Source of the DNA: Petrolisthes cinctipes
Taxonomy: Eukaryota > Arthropoda > Malacostraca > Decapoda > Porcellanidae
Reading direction: 5' to 3'
Length of the DNA: 64,000 nt
Assembly: GCA_033782935.1 (NCBI GenBank)
Contig: JAWQEG010002438.1
Location: forward strand, 528,501-592,500
In this document: in pieces, positions 32,207 to 43,974 of the stretch
How positions within the stretch are numbered: the stretch's first letter is position 1
How the letters are laid out: the number at the start of each line of letters is the position of its first letter
Program-made: the position numbers and the translations under genes
Notes under the pieces: model-generated
What the model was told of the DNA's origin: nothing
What the model saw: only the letters and a program-made list of their open reading frames with translations
The model's database searches: none

Positions 32207-32504
32207 GATTGGTTTTTTTACTTACAGTTTAGCTGCCTGGTACAGTACCATCTCTCACCCTAAGGAATTGCTGACTCAAACTTGTTATGTCTGCTGGCTA
32301 CCACTGCCAGATTCACTCTTTTCTTCTCTCAGTTATTTACACTTTGTTGTTTTATATTCACTGCACTTTTCTACTCATTATCTTTCTTTACTTTTATGTG
32401 ACCAATTAAACACAAGCTTGACTCAAATCCGTAAACAAATAGGTAAGTGATGATTTATGTCTGGAGCTGTGGGTCAGCACGTCCACTCCCTGTGACTGAC
32501 TGTG

Positions 32505-32625
32505 TGTGTGTGTGTGTTGTGGTAATGTGACATATAGAGTTGTGTGTGTGTGTGTCATATACTTGTGTGTGTCATATATACTTGTGTGTGTGTGTGTGTG
32601 TTTTGTGGTAATGTGACATATATAC

Positions 32626-32660
<35 letters not shown>

Positions 32661-32745
32661 GCGACATATACTGTTTACTTGTGTGTGTGTGTGTGTGTGT
32701 TAATGAGACATATACTTGTGTGCGTATGTATGTGTGTGTGTTAAT
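32505..32745. repeat. GT-rich minisatellite, right part
   Basis: Continues the 27964-28291 array (phrase GGTAATGTGACATATA), confirming that LINE-B inserted inside one array. Confidence 0.9.
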
Positions 32746-32749
32746 GGTG

Positions 32750-33974
32750 ACACCTCTCCCCTCCCATCTCTCCATCTCCCCTTCCTTACCTCCCTCTCCT
32801 CCCCCTCCCATCCATGTGCCTCTCCTCCCCTCCCATCCCTATCCCTCTCCTCCCCTCCCATCCCTATCCCTCTCCTCCCCTCCCATCCCTATCCCTCTCC
32901 TCCCCTCCCATCCCTATCCCTCTCCTCCCCTCCCATCCCTATCCCTCTCCTCCCCCTCCCATCCCTGTCCCTCTCCTCCCCTCCCATCCCTGTCCCTCTC
33001 CTCCCCCTCCCATCCCTATCCCTCTCCTCCCCTCCCATCCCTATCCCCTTCCTTACCTCCCTCTCCTCCCCTCCCCTCCCATCTCTCTCCCCTTCCTTCC
33101 TTACCTCCCTCTCCTCCCCCTCCCATCCTTATCCCTCTCCTCCCCTCCCCTCCCATCTCTCTCCCCTTCCTTCCTTACCTCCCTCTCCTCCTATCCCCTC
33201 CCATCCCTATCCCCTTCCTTCCTTACCTCCCTCTCCTCCCCCTCCCATCCCTATCCCCTTCCTTACCTCCCTCTCCTCCCCTCCCCTCCCATCTCTCTCC
33301 CCTTCCTTTCTTACCTCCCTCTCCTCCCCTCCCATCCCTATCCCTCTCCTCCCCTCCCATCCCATCTCTCCCCCCATCCTTCCTTACCTCCCTCTCCTCC
33401 CCCTCCCATCCCTGTCCCTCTCCTCCCCTCCCCTCCCATCTCTCTCCCCTTTCTTCCTTACCTCCCTCTCCTTCTATCCCCTCCCATCCCTATCCCCTTC
33501 CTTCCTTACCTCCCTCTCCTCCCCTCCCATCCCTATTCCCTTCCTTACCTCCCTCTCCTCCCCCTCCCATCCCTTTCCCCTTCCTTACCTCCCTCTCCTC
33601 CCCTCCCATCCCTATCCCCTTTCTTCCCCCTCCCCCACCACTCTTTATCATTCCCTGTCCCTCCCAGCGTTTAAACTTCATACCTCCCTCTCTCCCTCCC
33701 TCCCTCTCTCTCTCCCTCCCTCCCTCTCTCCCTCCCTCTTTTCCTCCTCCTTCCCTCCCTCCATATCTCTTCCTGTCTCCCTTCTTCCCCTCCCCTCCCT
33801 CCCTCCCTCTTTCCCTCCCTCCCTCCATCTCTCTTCCTGTCTCCCTTCCTCCCCTCCCACTTTCCTTTCCCTCCCTTCCATCTCCCTCCTTCCCTCCCTT
33901 CCATCTCCCTTCCATCCATTTTCCTCCCCTTCCACTTTCCTTTCCATCCATCCATCCATCCATCTCTCTCCCTC

Positions 33975-34049
<75 letters not shown>

Positions 34050-34075
34050 ATCCCTCCCTCTCCCTGCCTTCATTG
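32750..34075. repeat. Polypyrimidine tandem repeats and (CT)n
   Basis: About 900 bp of CCTCTCCTCCCCTCCCATCC-type units, then CCCT-rich repeats and a (CT)n run at 33978-34046. Strand-asymmetric polypyrimidine of this length can form triplex DNA. Long open frames on both strands are composition artefacts. Confidence 0.95.
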
Positions 34076-34179
34076 CCTCAGTGTGTGGTGTGAATATTAT
34101 CTATCACGGTCCAATTAGGTAATAGGAGTGAGGCATTAGGAAATATTACCGACTAGTCACAACAGTCTTTATATTACCC

Positions 34180-34420
34180 TCTCCCTTCCTCTCCCTTCCT
34201 CTCCCTTTCGTGGTTCTCTCCCTTCCCTCCCCTCCCTTCTCTTTCTCCCCTACCATCTCTTCCCATTCTTCCTCTCCCCTCCTCTCCCTTTCATGGTTCT
34301 CTCCCCTCCCCTCCCTTTCATGGTTCTCTCCCCTCCCTCCCTCTCTCCCTCCTCTCCCCTCCCTTCTCTTTCCATCCTTCCCCTCCCATCCCTTACCTCC
34401 ATTGGTGTTTACTGTCACTC
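34180..34420. repeat. CT-rich low-complexity DNA
   Basis: Short CTCCCTTCC-type repeats with a TTTC(A/G)TGGTTCTCTC unit repeated three times. Confidence 0.85.
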
Positions 34421-34429
34421 CTTTCCTTC

Positions 34430-35411
34430 TATTTCCTTGGTGTTTACTGTGCCTCCTTTCCTTCTATTTCCTTGGTGTTTACTGTGGCTCCTTTCCTTCT
34501 ATTTCCTTGGTGTTTACTGTCCCTCCTTTCCTTCTATTTCCTTGGTGTTTACTGTCCCTCCTTTCCTTCTATTTCCTTGGTGTTTACTGTCCCTCCTTTC
34601 CTTCTATTTCCTTGGTGTTTACTGTCCCTCCTTTCCTTCTATTTCCTTGGTGTTTACTGTCCCTCCTTTCCTTCTATTTCCTTGGTGTTTACTGTCCCTC
34701 CTTTCCTTCTATTTCCTTGGTGTTTACTATCCCTCCTTTCCTTCTATTTCCTTGGTGTTTACTCTCCCTCCTTTCCTTTTATTTCCTTGGTGTTTACTGT
34801 CCCTCCTTTCCTTCTATTTCCTTGGTGTTTACTCTCCCTCCTTTCCTTCTATTTCCTTGGTGTTTACTGTCCCTCTTTTCCTTCTATTTCCTTGGTGTTT
34901 ACTGTCCCTCCTTTCCTTCTATTTCCTTGGTGTTTACTGTCCCTCCTTTCCTTCTATTTCCTTGGTGTTTACTGTCCATCCTTTCCTTCTATTTCCTTGG
35001 TGTTTACTCTCCCTCCTTTCCTTTTATTTCCTTGCTGTTTACTGTCCCTCCTTTCCTTCTATTTCCTTGGTGTTTACTGTCCCTCCTTTCCTTCTATTTA
35101 CTTGGTGTTTACTGTCCCTCCTTTCCTTCTATTTCCTTGGTGTTTACTGTGCCTCCTTTCCTTCTATTTCCTTGGTGTTTACTGTCCCTCCTTTCCTTCT
35201 ATTTCCTTGGTGTTTACTGTCCCTCCTTTCCTTCTATTTCCTTGGTGTTTACTCTCCATCCTTTCCTTCTATTTCCTTGGTGTTTACTCTCCCTCCTTTC
35301 CTTTTATTTCCTTGTTGTTTACTGTCCCTCCTTTCCTTCTATTTCCTTGGTGTTTACTGTCTCTCCTTTCCTTCTATTTACTTGGTGTTTACTGTCCCTC
35401 CTTTCCTTCTC
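34430..35411. repeat. 35-bp minisatellite, left part
   Basis: About 28 units of TTTCCTTGGTGTTTACTGTC plus CCTCCTTTCCTTCTA, very homogeneous. Since 35 is not a multiple of three, the same 35-residue peptide repeat is open in all three plus frames, which explains three long overlapping ORFs. Interrupted by LINE-C; five more units lie at 41201-41362. Confidence 0.97.
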
Positions 35412-35845
35412 TCTGTCATGGCTGACAGGGTGTAAACAACAGTGTGGTGGTGGACCTGCTATAAACTACAATTTTAACGACAGCAGAAGGCTACGGGTGT
35501 TTTCTAAAGGACCCACAGGTGTGTGAACAACCAGAGAATTAGTGGTGCTAAGAAAGTTGTGATGAGGGTTTTGAATTTAGACGTATTTTAAGGATGAAAT
35601 ATTGAGCCTTACTGCAAAATACACCCTCGACTTTTGAGCCGTTTTCTGCGCATGCGCAGTCGATACTGACGCAGTTGCTATGGTAACACAAAGCAGAGAT
35701 CTTGAAATATCTTTACTCAACCACCACCTGCCAATACGTCCACATACTAAATATACCACCAAACTTAACCCTGATAAATAAGCCCATTACCTAAAGAGAG
35801 AGAGAGAAAAATGATCCAAGCAACCCTCCTACAGCCACCGCGCAG

Positions 35846-37993
35846 GTGCACCACAACCCATTGGCGCCTCACGGCATTGAACCCTCATTACAGTTCCCAA
35901 CTAGAGAATATTTAGAGAAAAATTTCCACAAGCCAGACCTCCAAAAAAGATGCCGCGAAATGGGCATATCAAAAGTATGGGTGACTAAGGACGAGCTCAT
36001 TAATATGATTCTTCAAAAAAGTCAACCAGTCCTTCAAGTACAAGACCATCCTGACCCAGCATCACCATTTGGCGACCTGGGAACCACATCTACATCATCT
36101 GACGACAGGGAAACATCGCCCCCACCACCTGACGACCTAGGGCCAGCCGCCCCTCCACCATCTGATGACCGGGGACCAACAGCCACTCTACCATCTGGCG
36201 ACCAGGGACCAGCCGCCCCTGCACCTGCACCACCTGGCGACCAGGGACCGGCCACCCCTGCACCACCTGGCGACCAGGTACTAACCACCCCTCCACCACC
36301 TGGCGACCAGGGACCGGCCACCCCTCCACCACCTGGCAACCAGGGACCGGCCACCCCTCCATCACCTGGTGACCAGGGACTGGCCACCCCTCCACCACCA
36401 ACTAGCAACCAGGGACAAGCTTCCGCATCTCCCGTCATCACGAACACAGTTTCCACACCCTTAGACATACCAAAGTTGGTGACACAAAATGTTGAAGAAC
36501 TGATTAATGTGTGAAAGGACATTGCATCAATCAAGACGAAGCTGGAAACTAAGGATCTGGAGATCGAATATCTTAGCACAGAAATTAAGGTGGCTTACTC
36601 AATTATTGAAACCCTACAACAACGAGTCAGCGAACTGGAGCAGCAAGCTAACAAGAGCAGTAGGGATTGCGTTAATGTAGCGGGTCCTCCATCCCCAACT
36701 CACTGTCTTCTGCTCGGGGATAGTAACCTACGAGGAGTCATTCGCTCCGATCTGGCAGACACCTGCTCGGTAAGGACCATCACTGAAGCAAACATGGACC
36801 TGCTCAGAAGCTGGGTGAGTGAGAAGCTCACCCGTAGTCCTTCTGAGTGCATGATATACGGCGGTGTGTGTGATATTCTTAATAATGTTGCTCCCGAAAT
36901 AATTTTAGATAATTTAGGTTCCTTAATTAGCGACCTTAAAGAGAAAAATGCAGAAATGAAGATTTACGTTTGTGAAGTTGTGCCGATACCAAAGTCGGAA
37001 GAAATACAAACTAAGAAAAGCGAATATAATGGACACCTTGAAAAATGGTGTGAAACAAATGGTGTGAAAATTATAAGAACAGTTCCTACATTTAAACTTG
37101 GCACCGGCGAACTTGACGATTTATGTTTTGATAAAGTAAAGGGCAATGGATCTATTTTGTTAAACAGACTAGGTGCTATAAAGCTATTGGACGTTTTAAA
37201 TAATCAATGTCCAAATTTTCATCTCTGCACAGACTGGAATACAGTCAAAAGAAACTCTATCATGTCTCATAATGTAACTCAAACCAAAGATGTCTTCCAG
37301 AAACAAAAAACATACACACATCATCTACCCAATAATACCAACCACCCTCCTCCTCGAAATAGTTCACCCCCCTCTCCTCCCTCTACATCCCGTGGCGTAA
37401 CCCCCAACCACCCTCCTCCCCCATTGTTACCTTCCAGTCCCCTGCATTCCATGCATCATGCACCAGTTACGACTGCTCATAGTAGTTTCCTACAACCCCC
37501 TCCCGGTACGGACCCCTATCCTTACCCTCAACTTAATTACGCTCAAATGACTGCCTACCACCTCCCACCCCAAACTACAACCTACACTGGTCATGATATA
37601 CCTAGACAGCCAAGAATCCCCAGTCCCCCGCGGAGTCCTGTACGCCCACACCCAGGCACGAGGCCCCGATACAACGAAACAGTACGGCGGAGTTGGGATG
37701 AAGGAGCGGAACAGACCACTAGCCCTACATATAATACATACAACAGATACACCACCCCTACATACAACAGACATGAGATGCATAATTCAAGCAGGTACAT
37801 AAGAAATTTTACACATACAGCCTCCAACAACCAAAGTGAGCATCTCAAGCAACACCGAATTCGCCAAGGCTGCTTTAATTGTGGCGAATTCAACCACAGA
37901 CAAACTCAGTGTAGGTTTGACCATAGGCTACAGTGTCAAACTTGTCATCAGATGGGTCATAAGAGCCGCTTATGCCAATATAATAATCCATAG
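35846..37993 (+). pseudogene. LINE-C ORF1 with SGNH-like domain and zinc knuckles, one nonsense codon
   Basis: One frame of 716 codons interrupted only by TGA at 36512-36514 (VEELINV then stop, KDIASIKTKLE resumes); probably CGA originally. Order: a helical SAP-like segment (FHKPDLQKRCREMGISKVW), a Pro-rich tract of about ten PPPGDQGPAT-type repeats, a short coiled coil (36.6 kb), an SGNH-hydrolase-like domain (LLLGDSNLRGV, and IYGGVCDILNN), a Pro/Ser/Thr-rich linker, and two CCHC zinc knuckles (CFNCGEFNHRQTQC, CQTCHQMGHKSRLC). Esterase-containing ORF1s are known in CR1/L2-type LINEs. Nucleic-acid chaperone role inferred from the knuckles. Confidence 0.88.
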
Positions 37994-38023
37994 GAACTTG
38001 GCAAAGAAGATAATGCCAAAGAG

Positions 38024-40807
38024 ATGCTAAATGGTAAAAATGGTGGAAATGATTATCTAAAAATAGAACATATTAACGCACAAAGTCTTTTGGGAAATAT
38101 GACAGAAATTGAAATGTTGGTTAAGGAAAGAAATATAGATGTACTTTGTGTTAGTGAATCATGGCTTCCTCCTAATATTGTAGACCAATTTATTAGTATT
38201 CCTCAGTTTAATGTATTTCGATGTGATAAAGGACGCGGTGGCGGAGTGTGTATATATGTTCGTGATTATCTGAGTGTTACTCCTCTCACCACACACACTG
38301 AAACTACAAGTATGAGAGCAGCAGGTGTTGAGGATGTGTGGGTGACAATACAGCACAGAAAACTGCCCTCAGTGAGAACAATGTGCCTTCGTAAGAAAGT
38401 ATTTTATATGCTTGGTGACTTGAATGACAATTTTCTAAGTGCTAAATGTAAGCTCAAGAAAATCATAATTAACGCCAAATTAACACAAATAATATCAAAA
38501 CCTACCCGAGTGACTAATGATAGTGCAACACTACTTGATGTCATTATAACTAACACGCCAGACTCAATCATTGCATCGGATGTATACCCATGTCCGATAG
38601 CAGATCATGACCTAATTTCTATTTGTGTCAACTTGCGTAAGCCGAAGAATCAACCAATTGTTGTAACAAACCTTATGATGAGAAATTATTCGCCAGACGC
38701 CTTTCGGGACATGATCGTGAATGAAACAAATAACCTAAGAGTAATTTTTGACACAGATGATGTCAATGCGCAAAATAATATCCTCACCAACACATTACGC
38801 TCATGTCTCGGGGTCTGTGCTCCAATTGTTAACAGAGAGTTACAAAGGCCTCCTGCTCCATGGTTAACACCAGAAATTCTACAATTGATGAATGTAAGGG
38901 ACACTAAACAAAAAGCTTTAAAACAAGACAGACATAGCCTAATTTTACAACAGGAATATAAAATGTTAAAGAAAAAAGTCAAAGCAACTATAGATACTGC
39001 AAAAAAGGAGCATTATAATAAGGAGTTCAATAGCTGTAGAGGTAAAACAACAGCTGTATGGAAACTATTAAAAGAAGTAATTCCTTGTACAAAACAGAAG
39101 TCTGGCAACATTTACGAAGATGATATTCATATTAAAGTGGAAGAGTTTAATAATTTCTTCGCAAACGTAGGAAAAAAGGCTTTTGATCAAACTCAGGGAG
39201 AAATAATAGAAAACGAAGACAGGCCCCGCCATGTACTCCCCCATGAACCCCACCATGAACCTTTCCACGAACCCCCACATGATCCCTACCATAAACCTCA
39301 CCATGAACACAGCAACACTATCAACACTTTTCGACCTCAGCCTGTCGACAGCAATACTATTATCCTGACCATAAAACACTTAAACGAATCTAAATCATAT
39401 GGCTCGGATGAAATTTCCCTCAGATTTATCAAGGATGCTCTACCAGTAATTATCCCTTACCTAACCTGCATCATAAACACCTCCATTGTAACAGGCACAT
39501 TTCCGGCTACATGGAAACACGCCGTTGTTACACCACTCTTAAAGAATGGGGATCAAAAGGAATGTAGCAACTATAGACCTGTCTCGCTGCTCCCAGTGTT
39601 TTCTAAGATATTGGAGAAGATCGTTGCTAATCAGCTGACTCAGTACATTGAACGTAACTCCCTCTGTAGCATTACCCAACATGGGTTCAGACCTAACCTG
39701 TCTACCGAAACAGCCCTACTACAAGTATGCCAAAAAAATTATAACACAATGGATAAAAGGGAAATATGTCTTCTAACTCTCTGTGATCTGTCTAAGGCCT
39801 TCGATAGTGTTCACCACGATATGCTGCTCACTAAATGTACCCAGTTGGGCATTGATAGATTTTGGTTTGATGACTATTTGCGTAACAGGGTTCAATCATT
39901 GCGCATAAAGAACGTGGTATCTTCCCCTTTACCGGTTTCTTTTGGTGTACCCCAAGGGTCAGTTTTAGGACCAATTTTATTCAATATATTCGTCTATGAT
40001 CTCTCAGACAAAGTGAATGACTGCTTTCTTGTACAGTACGCAGATGACACCCAGTTCATTGAAACCGGAAGCGTTAGTAGATTGCCTGAATTAATAAGTA
40101 GAACAGAACGAACATTTACAAAAATCAAACATTATTTTAATAAGAATGGTCATCTACTGAATCCTCAAAAGACACAATGTATCTTTGTGGGCACCAGAGC
40201 CCTTATTTCCAAAATACCCGGTGACATTACAATTAAGGTTGATGAGGCCTCTATTCAGCCAAGCTCAAGGGTAAAAAACCTAGGAATATATTTTGATAGA
40301 CATATGCTATTTGATGACCACATTACTGAAATGAGCAAAAAAGTATCTGGCATACTCATGTACATAAACAGAATTCAAGATGCTCTCAGTAAGGAGTCTA
40401 GATTAATTGCAGTACAAACTCTAGCTTTAAGTCACATGAATTATGGACTAACTGTTTGGGGCACGACAAATGCCACACAATTATGCCGCATCCAGAAACT
40501 CCAAAATTTTGCAGCTAGAGTCGCCTATGGAGGATTATCAAAATTTGACCATATAACACCTATTCTCAAGGAACTACAATGGTTAACAGTACAAAAGAAA
40601 TATATCTTTAACCAATGTATCATAACTTTCAAAATAACTATGGGGGAACCTTTGAATTTACTTTTTTACTTCCCAGAAGTTAGAGAAATGAGAAATTTTA
40701 GCACTAACACACGACAAGAACGCTTATTATACGTGCCGAGAACCTTCAATGATAGTGGGGGCAGATCCATCACAGTAATAATTGGAATAAATTGTCCACA
40801 CATGTAA
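38024..40807 (+). pseudogene. LINE-C ORF2: endonuclease-reverse transcriptase, C-terminal frameshift
   Basis: 927 codons open. Endonuclease: INAQSLLGNMTEIE, LCVSESWL, MLGDLNDNFLS and the ADHDLISI catalytic His. The segment between LPSVRTM and CLRKKVFYML is shorter than the family pattern, suggesting an internal deletion of the YRPP-type strand. RT: YRPVSLLPVFSKILEKIVA, LCDLSKAFDSVHHDMLL, FGVPQGSVLGPILFNIFVYD and catalytic QYADDTQFI. A frameshift near 40780 ends the protein early: the next frame continues NKLSTHVKESTN through to CDEFQV and a stop at about 40879. A HEP/HDP-rich repeat (39230-39310) lies between domains. Confidence 0.92.
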
Positions 40808-41200
40808 AGGAAAGCACCAACTTAGTTCAATTAAAAAGATTATTGAAAAATTATCTATTATGTGATGAGTTTCAGGTCTAACATAATGTTTGTATTTTAA
40901 TCCTGTCCACAAATTAATGATGTTTATCTCTAGGCCTATTATATGCATTACGTAAGCCTCTCCTTTTAAAATTATTTTATAGTTTTTAATATTTTTTATT
41001 TTAGGCTTTTACAATTTTAATTTTGTCTCATTTAGATATTAGTGTTATTATAGTAGTTTATATTTTATTGGACTTATATTGTTATAATATCAAATTTAAT
41101 TATAATTATTAATCAGAATAGTAGAGATTGAATTATTGTACTTAAGTATGTAAAGAATAACCATTGTTCATAATGGAATAAAGTATCTGAATCTGAATCT

Positions 41201-41362
41201 ATTTCCTTGGTGTTTATTGTCCCTCCTTTCCTTCTATTTCCTTGGTGTTTACTGTCCCTCCTTTCCTTCTATTTCCTTGGTGTTTACTGTCCCTCCTTTC
41301 CTTCTATTTCCTTGGTGTTTACTGTGCCTCCTTTCCTTCTATTTCCTTGGTGTTTACTGTCC
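41201..41362. repeat. 35-bp minisatellite, right part
   Basis: Five units identical in type to 34430-35411, resuming exactly where LINE-C ends. Confidence 0.96.
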
Positions 41363-41935
41363 CATCTCTCTATTTATCACCTTCTCCTTCGTGTTACAAA
41401 GTCTTTCAGGCCTAGGTCGGTCTTTTTCATCCTTAAATTAATCAATCACACATCGTGGTATAGAATATAATTATGTAAAAAATATGTATATAATATATCC
41501 TTTATTACTCAATCTTGCGTCAAAGTTGAGGGGGAGAGAGAAATAATTATGTGAATCACATCTTATCGTATAAAATAAATGTAAAAAAAAATATATATAT
41601 ATATATACATATAATATATCCTCTCATAATCCAAAATTTCCTTCCATCTCTAAATCCTGCGTCAAAGCTGAGTGAGGAAATAAATAAAATAAAATTAGGC
41701 AAAATATAATATATAAAAATAAACATAAGATGAATTAAAATCAGGGAAAAAAAAGAAAAAGAAAAAAAAATCGGGGGAAAAATAAAATATAATAAATTAA
41801 AATAAGAAAAAATTAGAGGAAAAAAATAAATAAATAAATAATATAAAAATAAAATACAGTATACTGATGAACTAAATAACCCTCTCATATCAGTTATTTG
41901 TTATTTATATTCAGGACATGGTTATATATCTCTCT
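41363..41935. other. AT-rich DNA without genes
   Basis: Contains poly-A rich stretches and a short TA run (41590-41606). A GCGTCAAAG(C/T)TGAG phrase occurs twice (41517 and 41662). No coding resemblance. Confidence 0.5.
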
Positions 41936-41939
41936 CAAT

Positions 41940-42182
41940 TTGGGTGGTTAGGTGTGTGGGCGGATGGGTTGGTGGGGGGTTAGGTGGGTGGGCTGGTTGG
42001 TGGTGGTGGGTAGGTGGGCAAGGACTGGGTGGTGGGTAGGTGGGTGGACGGGTTGGTGGTGGGTGGTTAGGTGGGTGGGCTGGGTGGTGGTTAGGTGGGT
42101 GGACGGGTTGGTGGTGGTGGGTAGGTGGGTGAACTGTGTAGTGGGTGGTGACGGGTGAACTGTGTAGTGGGTGGTGACGAGG
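41940..42182. repeat. G-rich minisatellite (GGTGGGTAGGTGGG)
   Basis: Strand-asymmetric G-rich units of about 30-50 bp with many GGG runs; G-quadruplex potential. Confidence 0.9.
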
Positions 42183-42301
42183 GAAGGTAAAAAAAAGTGG
42201 ACCCTGTATATATAATTATTCACCTCAGAGTTAAATTTGGACTTGTTCATAGGATTGCATTATTCACCTCACCATCTACATAATTATTTTTGGTTTTAGT
42301 A

Positions 42302-42644
42302 CAGAAGTGGACCTTACTGCAGCAGTGTTGCCAGATCCGGCTGGGTCCTAGTATTTTACCCCTGTCATTTATTGTACTTTATCACAATTATTTCCCGGTA
42401 GTTTGCCCAGGTTAGGCCCCGGTAGTTTGCCCAGGTTAGGTCCCGGTAGTCTGATGCGGTCTAGGTTAGGTTAGGTCAGGTCAGGTAAGGTCAGGCTAAT
42501 TTCAAAATGCCCCATTTGAATATGCCCTATCTTGGAAACGGGGCATTTGAGGAAGAAAAACCATAGATGAAAAGTGTCTTAGAATGGTCCAAAATAGTGG
42601 GTAATGACAGTAAAATATCTATTATACAGTAAGGTCCACTTCTG
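42302..42644. mobile_element. MITE with TA target (CAGAAGTGGACC ends)
   Basis: Inverted ends CAGAAGTGGACCTTACTG are flanked by TA at 42300-42301 and 42645-42646. The 343-bp interior shares ACCGGGACC/AACCTGG units and the GACCATTCTAAGAC phrase with the 8-bp-target MITE family at 6.4 kb. A fragment is at 8064-8200. Confidence 0.85.
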
Positions 42645-42969
42645 TACCTTTACCTTATTTTTTTGTTAATAGTGTTTGAGGCTTAATTCAATAGGGGATC
42701 TGTTTCGTAGTAGAGTTTGGAGGAATCAGACACCTAGCTTCCAATTCAATCACCTTCAAATTAAAGAATCTCCCCTTATATATATATATATATATATATA
42801 TGCAAAATAACCACATGAGAAATAATAGACAGAACAGTAAGTACTTTCGTATATTACATCCTCAGACAGAGTGAAACATAAAAGGGTATAGTCAGAGTAT
42901 ATATACACATAGGCCACCTGGGGGTGGAGCTAAAAGAAACCTCACCTCACCTCACATCACATGCCCAGA

Positions 42970-43962
42970 TTAGTCTGGCGGGAATCTCTTAATTACCATA
43001 TCTGTCAACACTTTATCACACTTAAAATGACCATAACTCAAATTCACATTTCTATCATATGTATTAGAAATCATACAAGATTCGATTACATTCCTTTCAT
43101 AAAAACATTTTGCCTTAGCTAAAACTTTAGAGCCAGCCCAATTAATATGGTGATTGTTGATAGCTTTATGTTGGAATAATCCACTACTTTGTTGTCCCAC
43201 CTTGACGCTATACTTATGTTGTGATACTCTAGTTTTTAAATCTTTACCAGACTGTCCTATATAAAACTGGTCACAGTCCCTACATGGAATTTTATATATT
43301 ACACCAGAGTCATTTTCTGGACTATTCTTGATGAGAGTTTTTTTAACTGTATTATCATATTTAAACACTATTTGTACATTGAGTTTCTTCAGTACCTGAA
43401 TACAATCAATAAAGTTTTCATGGAATGGAAGGACAAGTATCTTTTGATATGGCTGGCGAGGTAACCTCTCATCTCTTACGTGATAAAAGCGTTTCTTTGC
43501 TGTATTATGACACTGATTAAGAATGTTCACTGGGTATTTTAATTTCTGACCAATTTCTAAAATTGTTTTAATTTCTGCTTCTAAATATTCAGGATCCGAA
43601 ATCCTATATGCCCTTAAATACATGGATATAAATATTGATTTCTTCACCTTCATGTGATGGTTAGAATGAAAATGGACATAAGATAGTATGTTTGTAGGCT
43701 TCCTATACACTTTTGTTTTGAGAAAACCATTATCTCTTACAATTTGAACATCTAAAAATGGGAGAGTGTTATCTTGTTCAAGTTCATGAGTAAATTTGAT
43801 GGAAGGGGCAAGTGAGTTTAATTTCTCCAAAAAATCATTAACATCTAGATGATCAGGCCAAAAACATAATACATCATCCACATATCTTAGCCACGTTACA
43901 TTTGATTCTTTAATTGTACTTAACAAATTATCCTCAAAATATTCCATGTATAGATTAGCCAA
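42970..43962 (-). CDS. Penelope RT/GIY-YIG, left (minus) truncated copy
   Basis: 330 codons open to the stop. It begins inside the RT (ANLYMEYFEDNLL), includes the catalytic RYVDDVLCFW and the thumb region LPFLDVQIVRDNGF, then the linker and a complete GIY-YIG endonuclease (GVIYKIPCRDCDQFYIGQSG, with KTRVSQHKYSV). In intact elements RT and this endonuclease prime and cut the target. It lacks the RT fingers and N-terminus, so it cannot be autonomous, but it keeps the frame that the right copy has lost. Confidence 0.93.
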   Translation of the reverse strand: MANLYMEYFEDNLLSTIKESNVTWLRYVDDVLCFWPDHLDVNDFLEKLNSLAPSIKFTHELEQDNTLPFLDVQIVRDNGFLKTKVYRKPTNILSYVHFHSNHHMKVKKSIFISMYLRAYRISDPEYLEAEIKTILEIGQKLKYPVNILNQCHNTAKKRFYHVRDERLPRQPYQKILVLPFHENFIDCIQVLKKLNVQIVFKYDNTVKKTLIKNSPENDSGVIYKIPCRDCDQFYIGQSGKDLKTRVSQHKYSVKVGQQSSGLFQHKAINNHHINWAGSKVLAKAKCFYERNVIESCMISNTYDRNVNLSYGHFKCDKVLTDMVIKRFPPD

Positions 43963-43974
43963 AACAGTATTGTA

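Larger units (their letters stand above)
28292..32447 (-). mobile_element. Full-length LINE-B (CR1/L2-like) with open ORF1 and ORF2
   Basis: A complete two-ORF non-LTR retrotransposon of about 4.15 kb inserted in the GT-rich minisatellite. The 3' end (left) is a short tandem of ACAAATAGGTAAGA. The 5' end (right) carries an inverted copy of the 3' terminus (see findings). Both ORFs are open from start to stop, unlike every other LINE in the window, and relics of the family are present at 0.9-2.7 and 11-12.7 kb. This makes it the best candidate for a recently active element here. Confidence 0.92.
35412..41200 (+). mobile_element. Near-complete LINE-C in the 35-bp minisatellite
   Basis: A 5.8-kb insertion splitting a minisatellite unit between CCTTCT and ATTTCC. 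It contains about 430 bp of 5' leader, ORF1, ORF2, a 3' untranslated region, an AATAAA-like signal and a short tail of repeated TCTGAA. Damage is light: one nonsense codon in ORF1, one frameshift near the end of ORF2, and a probable internal loss in the endonuclease. Confidence 0.9.

Noticed and set aside
32681..34122. Three very long Pro/Ser/Leu-rich open frames
   Set aside because: They run through polypyrimidine tandem repeats; open in several frames on both strands because the composition lacks stop codons.
34430..35411. CRISPR-like array
   Set aside because: Repeats of 35 bp are directly adjacent with no unique spacers, and the context is eukaryotic.
34210..35526. Overlapping repeat-protein ORFs of 317-438 codons
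   Set aside because: Explained by a 35-bp minisatellite whose period shifts frame; no start context, no domain, no splice signals.
38024..40807. Host gene for a reverse transcriptase
   Set aside because: Domain order, neighbouring ORF1, tail and exact insertion in a minisatellite show it is a LINE.
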